Shown here one piece after another: positions 1-9,497 of a DNA stretch of 16,234 nt. The number at the start of each line of letters is the position of its first letter. Position 1 is the first letter of the stretch. The notes beneath the pieces were generated by a model. The model was not told where the DNA came from. It was given only the letters and a program-made list of their open reading frames with translations, and did no database searches. The stretch is from Emmonsiellopsis sp. PD_33 (Eukaryota > Ascomycota > Eurotiomycetes > Onygenales > Ajellomycetaceae), in NCBI GenBank assembly GCA_032988165.1, contig JANTQF010000529.1:1-16234 (forward strand). The letters are read 5' to 3'. The position numbers were made by a program, and so were the translations under genes.

Positions 1-22
1 GTAGTAGTAGTAGTAGTAGTAG
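1..22. repeat. (GTA)n trinucleotide microsatellite
   Basis: About seven uninterrupted GTA units run from the window edge, followed by degenerate continuation (AGTAGTGGTGTAGG). The true 5' end may lie outside the window. Confidence 0.9.
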
Positions 23-50
23 AGTAGTGGTGTAGGCAGGGTGGAAGTAG

Positions 51-72
51 GGTTAACTACAGGTTAACTACA
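51..72. repeat. 11-bp perfect tandem duplication
   Basis: GGTTAACTACA occurs twice back to back (51-61, 62-72), each copy containing GTTAAC. It is part of a short-motif cluster in the first 230 bp. Confidence 0.85.
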
Positions 73-580
73 GGTGAAATATTGATATAGGGAGTCAAGG
101 GCATGATAGACGTTTAGCAGAGTTAACCGTCAAGTCTTGATTTACGGTGGTTAGCGTATAGTTTACACTCAACCGTCTGATCAAGTTGACTGTTAGTTGA
201 CCGTTGGTTGACCGTCGGGCAACGGTTTTTCGGGGCCATATATTTCCGGTATGGGTCCATCGCCAGGAACCACGTGAGAATGCCAAGGATCGCAACCAAC
301 TGTCATCCCAACTTCGAACGTCACCACTATGTTCCGTATAGATCCGACGCAACCTTATATAGAGTACGTATATTACGTGTGGTAGGACCAAGATGAAGAT
401 ACTATTTGAGTCAAGCAACCAACATCCCCTCCTGCCTATTTTCCTGGCCGTAAACTGCATAGCAACTTCTCAACCTACTACTACTATATACTGTTTATGC
501 CAGGCATACTATTATCGAATTCCATATAATCAGGACCTCTGGCCCAGGGTTATTCTTCATCCGTCCATCCCACCACGAAA

Positions 581-1675
581 ATGGCCCCCTTCACCCGGTC
601 TATGAACCGTTCCACTCCTCCCCCTTACAAACCACCGATTATCCTCACCCTTCCCAATGAACTCCTCCTGGAAATAGCAAGGCACGCTGGACCATCCCTC
701 CGCACCCTGCACGCTCTAACCCTTACCTGCCGTGCGTTATACTCCTTTATAGACCCACTCCTGTACGAGCTGGACGCCAAGAATCAACGCTGCGGCACCA
801 TCAGAGGCACTTCCAAGGCCATCAAGCATGCGATCAAGGTACCCAGCATCCGCATCCTCAAGCACGCGCTCGCGGCCGGCGCCTCAGTCAGGAGCATGGA
901 TGATCGCAGTACGTCCGGATTTTGGCTGGCTCTGGAGACACGGGCGGCTATCGTTAATGGGGAGAAGCGGAGAGTGCAGCTGCTGGATGAGATTATCATG
1001 TTCATGGTTGCGGACGGGGATGCAGATGTCAATGAGAGGCTAGAGTGCCGTTGTGGATATAAGCATGAATTTGGGCCATGCGGGTGGCAACCGCTGACGT
1101 ATGCAGTGGTCTATGGGATGGAGGAATTGGCGGAGATATTGATTAGAAAGGGGGCACATGTGCACATGGGTGCGGTTCTGGAGGCAATTTGCAAGAGGCT
1201 CCGATGGGGGGAACGACTTAGGAAGGGTAAAGAGTGTGTGGAGCCGGTGGAGATGGCAGTGAGGCTGGGCGGGGATGTGAATTCTCAGGGGGAGAATGGT
1301 GAGACGTTGTTGCACTTGCTTGCCTGGTGGGGGAGCGACCCGGCGGAGACGGGTTGGATAGGGGAGGTATTGAGGTTTCTCATAGGGCTTGGGGCGGATA
1401 TCAATGCTATGGATAGACAGGGGCAGACCCCTCTGTCCAGAGCAATGGTGAGATTGGGAAGGGAGCTGGGGTACGGCGGAAGGGCGATCAGTTCAACAAC
1501 CAGACAGAAACTGAGCATGATGAGGTTGTTGTTAGAGCATGGGGCGGATGCGGCCCTCATGAGAGAGCGCATGCACGACAGGGATGTGATCTATATGTTG
1601 GGGAGGGTCCGTCGGGATGTGTCCAAGAGTATGGGGCGGAAGATCGAATCTTTGGAGCATTGTTTTTTATTCTAG
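581..1675 (+). CDS. F-box protein with ankyrin-like repeats
   Basis: A single-exon gene of 364 residues. Residues about 22-65 form an F-box (LPNELLLEIARH, then LTLTCRALYSFIDPLLYE), the motif that docks on Skp1 in SCF ubiquitin ligases. Downstream are diverged ankyrin-like helices: about 170-196 (PLTYAVVYGMEELAEILIRKG), 240-275 (GETLLHLLAWWG, then LRFLIGLGADINAMD), 282-325 (TPLSRAMVRLG, then MRLLLEHGADA). The architecture is common in expanded fungal F-box/ankyrin families, where the repeats probably recruit substrate; the substrate here is unknown. The cysteines in NERLECRCGYKHEFGPCGW (151-169) could form a small metal site, which is only a guess. The start has a good fungal context (AAAATGG). 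Codon ends shift from C-rich in the first third to G-rich afterwards. It converges on pan1, and AATAAA at 1749-1754 is a plausible poly(A) signal. Confidence 0.85.
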   Translation: MAPFTRSMNRSTPPPYKPPIILTLPNELLLEIARHAGPSLRTLHALTLTCRALYSFIDPLLYELDAKNQRCGTIRGTSKAIKHAIKVPSIRILKHALAAGASVRSMDDRSTSGFWLALETRAAIVNGEKRRVQLLDEIIMFMVADGDADVNERLECRCGYKHEFGPCGWQPLTYAVVYGMEELAEILIRKGAHVHMGAVLEAICKRLRWGERLRKGKECVEPVEMAVRLGGDVNSQGENGETLLHLLAWWGSDPAETGWIGEVLRFLIGLGADINAMDRQGQTPLSRAMVRLGRELGYGGRAISSTTRQKLSMMRLLLEHGADAALMRERMHDRDVIYMLGRVRRDVSKSMGRKIESLEHCFLF

Positions 1676-1990
1676 AGGGTGAGAGCAAGCCAGATCGTGG
1701 ATTGGGGGGAAGCATCCCTAAATAGGAGGAAACCACGTTGATGAACTTAATAAACGCGAACAATTTCCAACAGACTAAAATAAAAAAAAAGAGAGAAAAC
1801 CTATACAAATAGCCAACATCTAACTATGTATGTAGCAGACACAAGCCTAGCTTATCATGTTAATAAAACTCAACTAACTAATCAAACTAATCAAAGATAT
1901 CAAACTACCTACATAAATCAACAACTAGCAAGCATACAAAACCAACCGATCAATCAATTGTATTAAACACAACACAGACTCACAAATAAT
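1676..1990. other. Convergent 3' region between the F-box gene and pan1
   Basis: AT-rich, non-coding DNA in which two plus-strand AATAAA hexamers (1749-1754, 1862-1867) could serve 3'-end formation of the F-box gene. There are also degenerate CTAACTAATCAAACTAATCAA-type repeats at about 1870-1895. No gene or RNA is recognised. The region presumably holds both 3' UTRs. Confidence 0.6.
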
Positions 1991-4900
1991 TCACCCCAGA
2001 ACCTTCCCTGCCAACGAAGACTCGCTCCGATCCTTTGTCTCCACCTTCCTCAACCCCTTCCCAGCTTGGATAGATGCCAGCAGGGCGCCACGATCCGAAC
2101 CCCCAGCCGGAGCCTTGAAAGATGGCGCAGGAGCACCCGCAGCGGGCGGTGGGGGCGGAGGTGGAGCACCAGGCGCAGCACCTGGTGGAGGAGGGGGTGG
2201 GGGAGGAGCACCAGCAGGACCCGGTGGAGGAGGAGGGGGAGGAGGAGGTGCGGCGGAGCTGGGAGCAGGTGGAGGAGGTGGAGGAGGAGCGGTGGGTGCC
2301 TCATCAAATGGCGCAGGGGGAGGAGGGGGGGGTGGGATTGTGGGTGCGTCTTGGAATTCTTCTTCCTCATCCTCTTCTTCCGCAGCTGGGGCTGGAGCAG
2401 GTGGTGGAGGCGGAGGAGGGGCTGCTATCGGACTAGCCTGGACAGGAGTAGTGGGCTTAGATTCGGGCTTCTCATCGGTTGCGCTGAGAGGGCGGGGAGG
2501 GCCCATCGTTCCGAACAGGATGCTGGCGAGGTGCTTCGCGCTTCCGCCGGCCGGTCGATCGTCATCGTCATCAGAGGAGTTTTCAGAATCAGCCACTGAC
2601 CATTCGTCGTCTTCAGGTCGCGCGCGAGATTTACGCTCAAGCGGCCCGGGGATCGGGGATGGTGAAAAGGCAGGCTTTGCGGCCTCCTGTTGCGCGAGGC
2701 GATGGAACGGGTTGGTTGATTGAGTCTCCGCCTTGGGAGGTGCGGGTACGGCAGCTTCGGGGGCCGGCTCCGCTGGCGCTGAGAAAGTGGATGGCTGGGC
2801 ATCTGAGGTCTGGCTGAACTTGCGGAAATATGGGTTCTTCGACTCCTGCTTGGCCGATTCAGGACTGGAGAAAGCGCTAGCCACGGCGGGAGATGTTTCT
2901 GGCTCTGGCTCAAATAGAGCTGGCGGCGTTGGCATCTGGGGAATAGGTGGGGGAGGGGGAGCAGCAGTGGTTGGCGTTGGCGTGCTGTGCTGTGGAGTGA
3001 TATCGATAGGACCCTCGTCATCAGAAGATTCTTCATCGTCAAGGCCCTCGAGCTGACGCTGAAGCTCTCTCTCCCGTTCTTGAGCAGCCTCCAACTCAGC
3101 ACGCTGAGCAGCGAGCCGTGCCTCCTTCTCCTTGGCTTCCTTCTCAGCTTGTTGCTTGCGACGCTTCTCCTCCTGCTTCTTTATCTTGCCCTGTTTTACC
3201 TGCTCCTCCAATGCCTTGAGACGAGCCTGAGCGGCTTCCCGTTCCTTAGCCAGCTCCTCTTCTTGTTGTTTGGCCTCGGCCCTGTAAATCCATTAGCAAA
3301 TTCCAGCCACACAGATTGGATAGATATCACTTACTCAAGACGACGACTCTCAGCTTCCTGCGCCTCATGCTCCTCCCGTAAAGATTGCTCTCTAGCCTCC
3401 TGTTCCGCCTTAGCGGCCTTCGCAGCACCGTCCGCTTTCTTAGCTTCGGCATGACCAGTGCTATCAGCTCTGGCCTTCCGCGAAGGAGGAGGCGGCGGCT
3501 TCTTGCCCCCAACTTTGACTGGAGGTCCATTCTGCTCATTAGCAATGCGACGCTGCCGTTCTTGTTCTCGCTTGGCGTCTTCTTCCTCTGCTTTTCTCAG
3601 CCTTTCCTCCCTCTCGCGCTTCTCTCGCTCCTGGCGCTCGAGTAGTGTTTCACCGCCATCCGAACTGGGCTTGAGCCCGGCCGCGGCCATTCGCTCAGCG
3701 ATACGTTTCTGTGCGCGTTCCTTGGCAGACGCTACGCGATCTTGATGAGTAAGGCCAGCAAGGGAGGAGGATGATCCAGTGGAAACTGGAGACGGGCGAG
3801 CTGGTGATGGTTCGCCATTGGGCGACGCGTTATCGTATCTATTATAAGACCGGGATCGCGTGGTGGCAGCATTTCTGTGAAAAATTAGCATTCATAAATG
3901 AATAATTAGATAAAGTAAAGGAATGCTTACTCTTCCTTTCGAACCTTAGCAGTCCTACTGCCACGCTGGAGGTCGTAAATGAAGTCTCGGATCTGATCCT
4001 CAACCCCAAGGGCCTCTTCCCACCGTCTCCGCTCATGCTCACGAGTAGAGTTTTCATCAACTTCCTTGAGACTATCCTCAAGGCTACGGGAGAATTCCTT
4101 AACACTTTCCTCAACGTCCCTGGTCATACTATCGTTCCGTTCACGCTCAGCTTTGACATTAGTGGTTTCTTCCTCAAGCCGGCGCGCAGCAGATCCATCA
4201 TCGTCGGTAGATGGTGGTGGTCTACCGGCAAGCTCAGCTGCTCTAGCCTGCATTCTAGCACGCGCGCGAGCCTTGATACGGTCCGATTCCGTAATGGCGC
4301 CACCAGGGCCGGTTCCAACGATTGCGGCGGCGGTGCTGGGGTGAGCTTTGGCATCTTTCAGGCGGAACAACTCGAGCCTGGCATCAGCAATGCTGCGCTC
4401 GGTCTTTCGGACATTAGAGGCGAGTTCAGGGAGTTGATCTTGATACGACTGCAATTGTCGTCGGAGGGCGCGCTTTTCAGCTCCGGCGTCAGCATTACGG
4501 AAGGCGGCCTTGGGATCGGTGTCGATATCATCTTGAACACGTCGAATTCTCTCCATAAGGGATTCCGCTTCCCTGCGATCCCGTCGGTTAAGCGCCTCCT
4601 CTTCCTCCGCACGGTTCTGGTCTTTAAAATCGGTAGCATCCAGCATGATTTTCGCCTCACGGATCTTCTTTTTCAGTTGCTCCACAGAATACTCATCATC
4701 AGTCCGTTCCGAAGATGGTGACGGGGTAGGCGAAGGCGAATTGCCTCCGCCACCAACACGACGACGCGCACTCGACTTATATCCAACTGCATCGTCATTG
4801 TTCTTGAAGACCGTCGCATCTTTCCGACCAAACCCAGGCGACGTAGATCCGCTACGGAAAGAATGGTCCTTCAGATAACTAACACCAGTCCTTTGGGGTT

Positions 4901-6705
4901 GCAAAAATGCACCTGAAGATTTGCGAGATTCGGCGTCCTGAGATAGGAGCGATTTAACGGTTCCAATAGAATCATTGAAATTCCTCGTCGATGGGGGAAC
5001 TAGCTCAGGCGGCAGGCGATTTGGCACGGGGTATCCATTCAATTTCCGGTAAATCAAGTGCATGGCAACCGCGAATTCATCCATATTAAGCCTACCCCTA
5101 TTATGTGGGTCTGAAAGCGTCCAAATCCGCTCAAGATCTTGCTGGTTCAAACCGCTCTGGCCCATAATTTCGATAGCGACATCGCCACCAATAAATCCCT
5201 TACCCAGACCATCCCAGGCTTTAAAAAGCTGGTCGTATATTTTCTTCTCGTCCTTTGTAACAGCCCATGGAATTGTGGCATTTCCAGAAAGTCCTGCAGT
5301 TGTGAATCCGCCTTCACGACCGGGTTGTGGCATTAGGCGCTGCTGTAGAGCTTCGATATTTGGCAATCCAGTTGCTGGAGCATTAACAAAACCCCATTGG
5401 CCCGGAACGCCGGTTGGCTGAGAATTTAGTGGAGCAAGGCCAGTCTGCGATGGCGAAAGGTTTGAACCAAACCCTGTTGGCATGGGCGGCATAGGGGGTC
5501 GTGGTCCACTGTAGCCGGTTGCTTGCGGGTTATTCAGGAATCCAGTCTGTTGCGGGCGGAGTCCGGTATTTTGACCCGGGAAGCCGGCGGGTTGAGGCTG
5601 CACAATAGTGGGAGGTTGGAAGCCAGTTGCCTGGTTGTAGAAGCCCGTTGGTTGCGCGGTTAATTGGGATAGGAGTTGGTTATTTGAGGGTTGTTGCGGT
5701 TGAGGCTGCTGCGGCGCTGGTGGCGCGGAGGTGTTTTGCATGAGGGGCGCATCGAAGTTGGGGACATTGGTGCGGGGAGCTGAAGCTGGTTTGTCGTCCG
5801 GTACCGCAAAAGATATCATATCCACCATACTGGAAACTTCGTTGGCGACGCGCTCGGGCAGGGCGGACGGAAGTTCTTTGCCGGTCAGCCGTAGGTTACA
5901 CAGGTACATGGCCAATGCAAATTCGGGGAAGAGAAGGCGGCCTGATTTCGTAGTATCCGACAGAACCCTTCACCAAGTCAGCAAAGAGTATATTCCCCTC
6001 CGCAAAGCGTATAACTCACCAAATCCTCGAGAGATCGTTTCCAGGCAACTTCGAGCGTAATAAAAGATCCTTGGCCATCTCTCCTTCACAAACTGTCAGC
6101 ACCCAAACCCATCAAGACAAAGAGTGGAAAAACCCACCATCCAACGACTGATTGTTCCCCACCGCAGATTTGAACAGCTGCTCAAACTTCGCCTGATCCT
6201 GCGCCGTGATGAACGACAGCCTCATAGTCGGAATCTTTGACCCGCCAGCCGCAGGTTGTGTTTGCGGCGTGGGCGTCGTCGAGCTTCCCTGAAACGACTG
6301 CGCAATCTGCGCCGAGGTCTGGCCGGTCGGGCGACCTGGCATCGGCGGGGGCGCGGACACCTGTAACTGCGGCTGCTGCTGGCTTGTTGGAGGCTGGCTC
6401 TGAGGCGGATAGCCGGTGAACTGAGGCTGTTGGAAGGAAGACTGGAAGGGCTGCTGCTCCTGGGGCTGCGACGCGCCGGGAAAGCCGGTTGGTTGGGGCT
6501 GCATTTGCATTTGCATTTGGCTGCCTGGGAATCCGGTCGGTTGAGGCATGAAGGGGCCCGGCTGGGATTGTTGCTGGGGTTGACCAAATCCACCAAACGG
6601 CTGCTGTTGTTGCTGCTGTTGCGGTTGTTGCGGCTGGCCGAACGGGGGCTGCTGAGGAGCCCCCGGGCGGCTGCTATTGCCGCCGTAGAAGGAATTCGAA
6701 TACAT
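1991..6705 (-). CDS. pan1: Pan1, EH-domain endocytic/actin regulatory scaffold
   Basis: Five exons by splice signals and reading phase: 6705-6138, 6083-6020, 5967-3931, 3874-3335, 3281-1991. Together they give 4500 nt and 1499 residues, close to the usual length of filamentous-fungal Pan1. Introns are 52-56 bp. Domains in order: a Q/P-rich N-terminus; EH1 about 164-255 (split by two introns, with the loop at DTTKSGRLLFPEF); a TG-repeat linker; EH2 about 444-533 (SDPHNRGRLNMDEF); coiled coils about 639-753 and 773-888; a highly charged helix about 960-1150; acidic patches at 1151-1163 and 1293-1311 (DDEWSVADSE); one NPF motif (1260-1262); polyproline runs about 1357-1451; and a WH2-like segment 1466-1485 (LLASIQAGKGLRKV). 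LxxQxTG-type motifs (313-319, 347-353, 381-387, 391-397, 566-572) are the sites that Ark1/Prk1 kinases phosphorylate in yeast Pan1. The yeast protein works with Sla1 and End3 at cortical patches and activates Arp2/3 through its acidic region. The MYSNSF start was preferred to an in-frame ATG 66 nt upstream, which would add a leader-like peptide. Confidence 0.95.
2066..2400 (-). repeat. Polyproline-coding low-complexity tract of pan1
   Basis: On the plus strand this is a G-rich GGWGGA-like array; on the coding strand it is CC(N) codons for repeated runs of 6-9 prolines. The antisense strand is open in several frames and gives spurious Gly-rich and Arg/Trp-rich reading frames. The tract is likely to vary in length between strains. 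Confidence 0.85.
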
Positions 6706-7321
6706 GGGAGCTAGGGAAAAGAATGCTTGACGCTTGCAAAAGAAAGGAACAGAAAAGAAAAGGAATGGCAAATGAAAGGGGGTGGGAGTCGAGAGGCAAG
6801 GCTACCCGCAGCTCAGGACAGGTTGGAGAGAGTCGGAGTCGACGTTGAAGTTGGCGATGAGGACGACGACAGGGGACGCGCTAGGCCGAGAAGGGCAACG
6901 CGGCGGCTGGACTGCTTACGTCATCGACAGGTCTCGCGTGTGGGGTATCAACCAGGAGAAAAGAGTTCATATTTAATCAAGGCGGTCAATTCAGCTTCAA
7001 GGGAGGCAGTGTATGAACAGAAAGTGTCATCAAGCATGCTCTCATTCGCAGACAGCGTCCACATCAAGTTGTGCCGGTTTGGCGATCCATACATACATTG
7101 GTGTAGCATAGAACTGAGCAAAAATTAGAAAAAACATCTTATCTCGAAGTCAGCCATAATCCGCCGGTTAACGCCAGTCTCATCCTCCATACATGGGTTA
7201 ACGAAAAAAAAAAACAGTGGTAAAACAAGTCAACAACTTAATCAACGCCGATTCGCCATCCTATCCCGGCGTAGCTCGCGCTATGCGCTTCTTGTCACAA
7301 CATGACAGTACAGTCAGGGAA
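6706..7321. promoter_or_regulatory. pan1 promoter/leader and rpb11 3' flank
   Basis: There is no gene in these 616 bp. Next to pan1 (6720-6800) the minus strand is strongly pyrimidine-rich, as is common in fungal leaders. A CRE-like site lies at 6916-6923 (TTACGTCA, that is TGACGTAA on the pan1 strand), about 210 bp upstream of the pan1 start. The 7200-7214 end carries a poly(A) run and belongs to the rpb11 3' flank. The plus-strand 133-codon frame at 6727-7128 resembles no protein I know and has unbiased composition. Confidence 0.55.
6916..6923 (-). promoter_or_regulatory. CRE-like site upstream of pan1
   Basis: TTACGTCA (TGACGTAA on the minus strand) matches the ATF/CREB bZIP recognition half-sites. 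The same 11-mer TTACGTCATCG also occurs at 9009-9019 in the rpb11/nitronate monooxygenase intergenic region. Binding is inferred only from the motif. Confidence 0.4.
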
Positions 7322-8515
7322 TTAGATACCGTTCTGGGCGTTCTGCTGGGCATCGGCTCGAACCATCTTGCGCAGTTCGAATTCCTTAGTGAACTCGCGG
7401 CTGAGGGAACCAAGGTCCTTGACCAGCTCGTGACAGGCAGTGATCACGGCTTCCTTGGGTGTGATCTGGCCGTCCGTCTGGACGCGGAGGATGAACTTGG
7501 GGACCAGAGGGTGGGGGACCTACGAGGATGATAAATATCCGGTTTGACTAGGGGGTAAAAACGGATAGGACATACCTTGTAGCCGGAGAAGAGTACATGG
7601 GAGCTGTTGATGAGGCGAGAGCGAATCATATTTCCAAGGGTATGATCCTCCTTATTGAAGGTGAAGATGGCGGTAGAGGGGATACCTAAATATTGTGGCA
7701 ATCGGGCGTTAATCATACAGTTGCGCACTATCAAACGCTAGAAGACTCCGGCAGGAAAGGGGACGGAAACCTACGCGTATCAACCTCAATTTCGACCTTC
7801 TTCTCGCCAGGGAGGAGAACGAAGGACTCGAATCTAGTTAGATAGAAGTCAGTCGAGCAGAACGATATGCATTATATAACTAGAACAGCACTAAACACGC
7901 GGGAAACCGAATGCAACACATGAAACGGAAGTTGTGTTAACAGTCAACACCACAGGCAGTACAGGCAGATGTATATCAGACCTTTGCACTGAATCCAGCG
8001 CAGGACGGACTTTGGTCTTGCACGGGTTGTGGCGATAGCTGGCTGCAGAGGAGTCGAAAAAGGTGCGGTCGCGCTCACGGTCCGCATCACGCTCCTTGGG
8101 CAGATGATGGCCATCCATAGCGAAGAAGCGCGTAAAGGGGGTCTTGAGAAGGGAATAGAAAGACAAAGGGGTAGAATCGCGTTGTGGATGGTGGCGTCTG
8201 GGAGACAGCACTTTGGATGGAAGGGGATGGTGTTGATAGGGAGAGGAACACAACAGCAGAGAGAAAAGAGATGAGCAGAAAGATAGGATGAACAAGCCAA
8301 AAGATGAAGCTGGTTCATGACCGCAGCCGCATCATCACAATGCAGCACATCTTGCCGCTGCATTTTAGAAAGGGGGGTGTACTTCAAATATAGGCCAGGT
8401 GAGGGCTGGTGAATGCATGTCCGCACAAACAACAGAAACATCAAATCTGACATATCAAAATCCAAAAGCAGGGAAGGCAGTAATAGAGAATCCCTTACCT
8501 CTCAGGGGCGTTCAT
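7322..8515 (-). CDS. rpb11: DNA-directed RNA polymerase II subunit RPB11
   Basis: Four exons: 8515-8499 (17 nt, MNAPE plus part of Arg), 7833-7775, 7685-7576, 7519-7322. They total 384 nt and 127 residues, normal for the family. RPB11 pairs with RPB3 in the Pol II assembly platform, a counterpart of the bacterial alpha dimer. Diagnostic sequence: N-terminal NAPERFESFVLLPGEKKV (compare NAP.FESF in animal RPB11), the family signature FTFNKEDHTLGNMIRSRL at 33-50, SHVLFSGYKVPHPL at 54-67, and a C-terminal amphipathic helix 85-116. Splice sites keep phase throughout: AG|A for Arg6, C|GT for Arg26, and AAG|GTC for Lys62/Val63. Intron 1 is 665 bp, far longer than the others (89 and 56 bp), and contains a coding-like frame. 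The tiny first exon is supported by the conserved NAP start and a GTAAGG donor. Confidence 0.95.
7834..8498 (-). other. Long first intron of rpb11
   Basis: 665 bp with donor GTAAGG at 8498 and acceptor CTAACTAG ending at 7834. The 8000-8118 part, read on the minus strand, looks like coding DNA (see the alternative exon entry). The 8150-8300 part is a CT-rich tract on the minus strand, resembling a fungal promoter or leader. I looked for C/D or H/ACA snoRNA signals and found no complete set. Confidence 0.7.
7982..8118 (-). other. Candidate alternative first exon within rpb11 intron 1
   Basis: An ATG at 8118-8116 opens a frame whose first 45 codons are hydrophilic and mostly end in G or C (MDGHHLPKERDADRERDR, then SYRHNPCKTKVRPALDSVQ). 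If it is cut at CAAAG|GTCTGA (donor 7981) it joins the normal exon 2 acceptor (7834) exactly in phase, giving ...VQ-R-FESFVLL and a 167-residue RPB11 isoform. A CT-rich tract lies just upstream. Against it, GTCTGA is a weak donor, and the frame also continues unspliced to a stop at 7891. It could instead be a tiny nested gene or chance. I know no homolog. Confidence 0.25.
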
Positions 8516-8583
8516 CTTGAACTAATATAATATGCGCGAAACGAGGGAAATCTCAGATAGTGTTTTGTACGGAGGCGGATATC

Positions 8584-8750
8584 AGGACAGCGTCCGCTGT
8601 GTTGGGAGTTGCTGGGGATAGCTGTCCTTTGCTATGGGAGACGGCTATTTGATGTCTGCCAAATAGCCCCAGACAGTGAATATCCCGATATCTAGTACTA
8701 GTATCTTCTGGGGGAGGTCTCCAAAAACCCCAGCTCCAACAGTGGGCCGC
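8584..8750. repeat. Nested inverted-repeat block
   Basis: Several arms fold within 167 bp. AGGACAGC (8584-8591) pairs with GCTGTCCT (8621-8628). GGCTATTTG (8643-8651) pairs perfectly with CAAATAGCC (8660-8668) across an 8-nt loop. CTAGTACTAG is a perfect palindrome at about 8692-8701. Outer arms 8590-8617 and 8728-8750 are imperfectly complementary (GCG.CC..CTG..TTGG.AG..CTGGGG). It could be a decayed miniature foldback element or a structured promoter segment. Confidence 0.45.
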
Positions 8751-8937
8751 AAAAGGAAAAAGTGAAAGGTGCTGTCTATCCGGCAAGTGAGAGGGAAAGG
8801 CGGGATAAATGACGGACTTTCAGAACATAGAGCAAAGCAGGGTATGGATGTTTGTAAAAGATGTGAAAAATTAATAGATAGCTGTTTCTTCTCCGCGTTT
8901 CTTTTTTGATATTGGCCCGAGCGGCAAAATTACGAGT

Positions 8938-8970
8938 CACGTGGTATTGAATCTTAAGGCACGTGATTGG
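8938..8970. promoter_or_regulatory. Paired CACGTG E-boxes with adjacent CCAAT box
   Basis: CACGTG at 8938-8943 and 8960-8965 are 22 bp apart, about two helical turns. The second runs directly into ATTGG (8966-8970), a reverse CCAAT. In fungi CACGTG is bound by bHLH factors such as Cbf1, and CCAAT by the Hap complex. The motifs are seen; occupancy is inferred. Confidence 0.4.
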
Positions 8971-9008
8971 CTTGGCATGTCGGCTTGGCAGATGACTAAT
9001 CCAGCCCA

Positions 9009-9016
9009 TTACGTCA
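9009..9016 (+). promoter_or_regulatory. CRE-like site
   Basis: TTACGTCA, with the same three following bases (TCG) as the copy upstream of pan1. It lies 482 bp before the monooxygenase start and 494 bp before the rpb11 start. Confidence 0.35.
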
Positions 9017-9497
9017 TCGGCCTCCTGCCGACTCCCGCGGCGGAAACAAATTGCCTAAAGGGGAAAGCAAAGAAACCTCATCTGGAGATCAATTTGCTGA
9101 TTGTTAACCTTCTCTTTAATTTATTCTTGATTGACTTCTCAATATATCACCACCCACCTTCAACATCTGCAAGTCAACTCGGCCCACAGCAGACTGCCGA
9201 ACCCCGCCCTCAGGGTTGCGATTGTTCCTTAATCCCAGCGTGATCCCGGCCTAGAAATTGAGTCATACGTCGGGCAGAGTCCGAGGAGAGCAGTAATGAG
9301 CTCAGAATACAAACTGAACAATTTGTTGAACCGATTCAAGATATAATAAGTCTGTGCCTGCCCCCTCGACCCCCCCTCCGCCCTCCTCAGTTAGATACTA
9401 GACACTCACCCCTGACCAGGAATCTCTCAAAGACCAGCATCAAAAACAGAATCCAATACCAACACCCGCATACAACAATACCAATCCATCCATCACC

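Larger units (their letters stand above)
1..580. promoter_or_regulatory. Upstream region of the F-box gene with short repeats
   Basis: No convincing gene is seen here. A 121-codon minus-strand reading frame (460-95) has no recognisable domain and its end is made of repeat-derived residues. The stretch opens with a (GTA)n microsatellite at 1-22. A perfect 11-bp tandem duplication (GGTTAACTACA) lies at 51-72, and several related motifs at about 122-225 (AACCGTC, two copies of GTTGACCGT). A CACGTG E-box is at 271-276. The last 180 bp before the F-box start are probably promoter and leader, and the start codon has A at -3 and G at +4. The regulatory role is inferred. Confidence 0.45.
8516..9497. 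promoter_or_regulatory. Divergent rpb11 / nitronate monooxygenase intergenic region
   Basis: 982 bp with no supportable gene. It contains an inverted-repeat-rich block (8584-8750), two CACGTG motifs (8938-8943, 8960-8965), an adjacent reverse CCAAT (ATTGG, 8966-8970), and a CRE-like TTACGTCA (9009-9016). A C-rich leader follows (about 9360-9497), ending in CACCATG at the monooxygenase start. Which gene each motif serves cannot be decided from sequence. Confidence 0.6.

Noticed and set aside
95..460. 121-codon minus-strand frame near the window start
   Set aside because: No recognisable domain; the last 40 residues come from short TTGACCGT-type repeats.
2115..2723. Gly-rich plus-strand frame of 202 codons
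   Set aside because: It is the antisense of pan1 polyproline and Pro/Ala-rich coding DNA; the pan1 frame has domain support.
6706..6771. In-frame upstream ATG of pan1 (adds MPFLFFSVPFF...)
   Set aside because: The extra residues read like translated CT-rich leader, and fungal Pan1 proteins typically begin with MYS.
6727..7128. 133-codon plus-strand frame in the pan1 promoter
   Set aside because: No domain or codon bias; it covers the purine-rich complement of the pan1 leader.
8332..8338. GTGATGA on the minus strand, a box C-like motif in rpb11 intron 1
   Set aside because: No CTGA box D within the next 100 nt and no terminal stem, so a C/D snoRNA is not supported.
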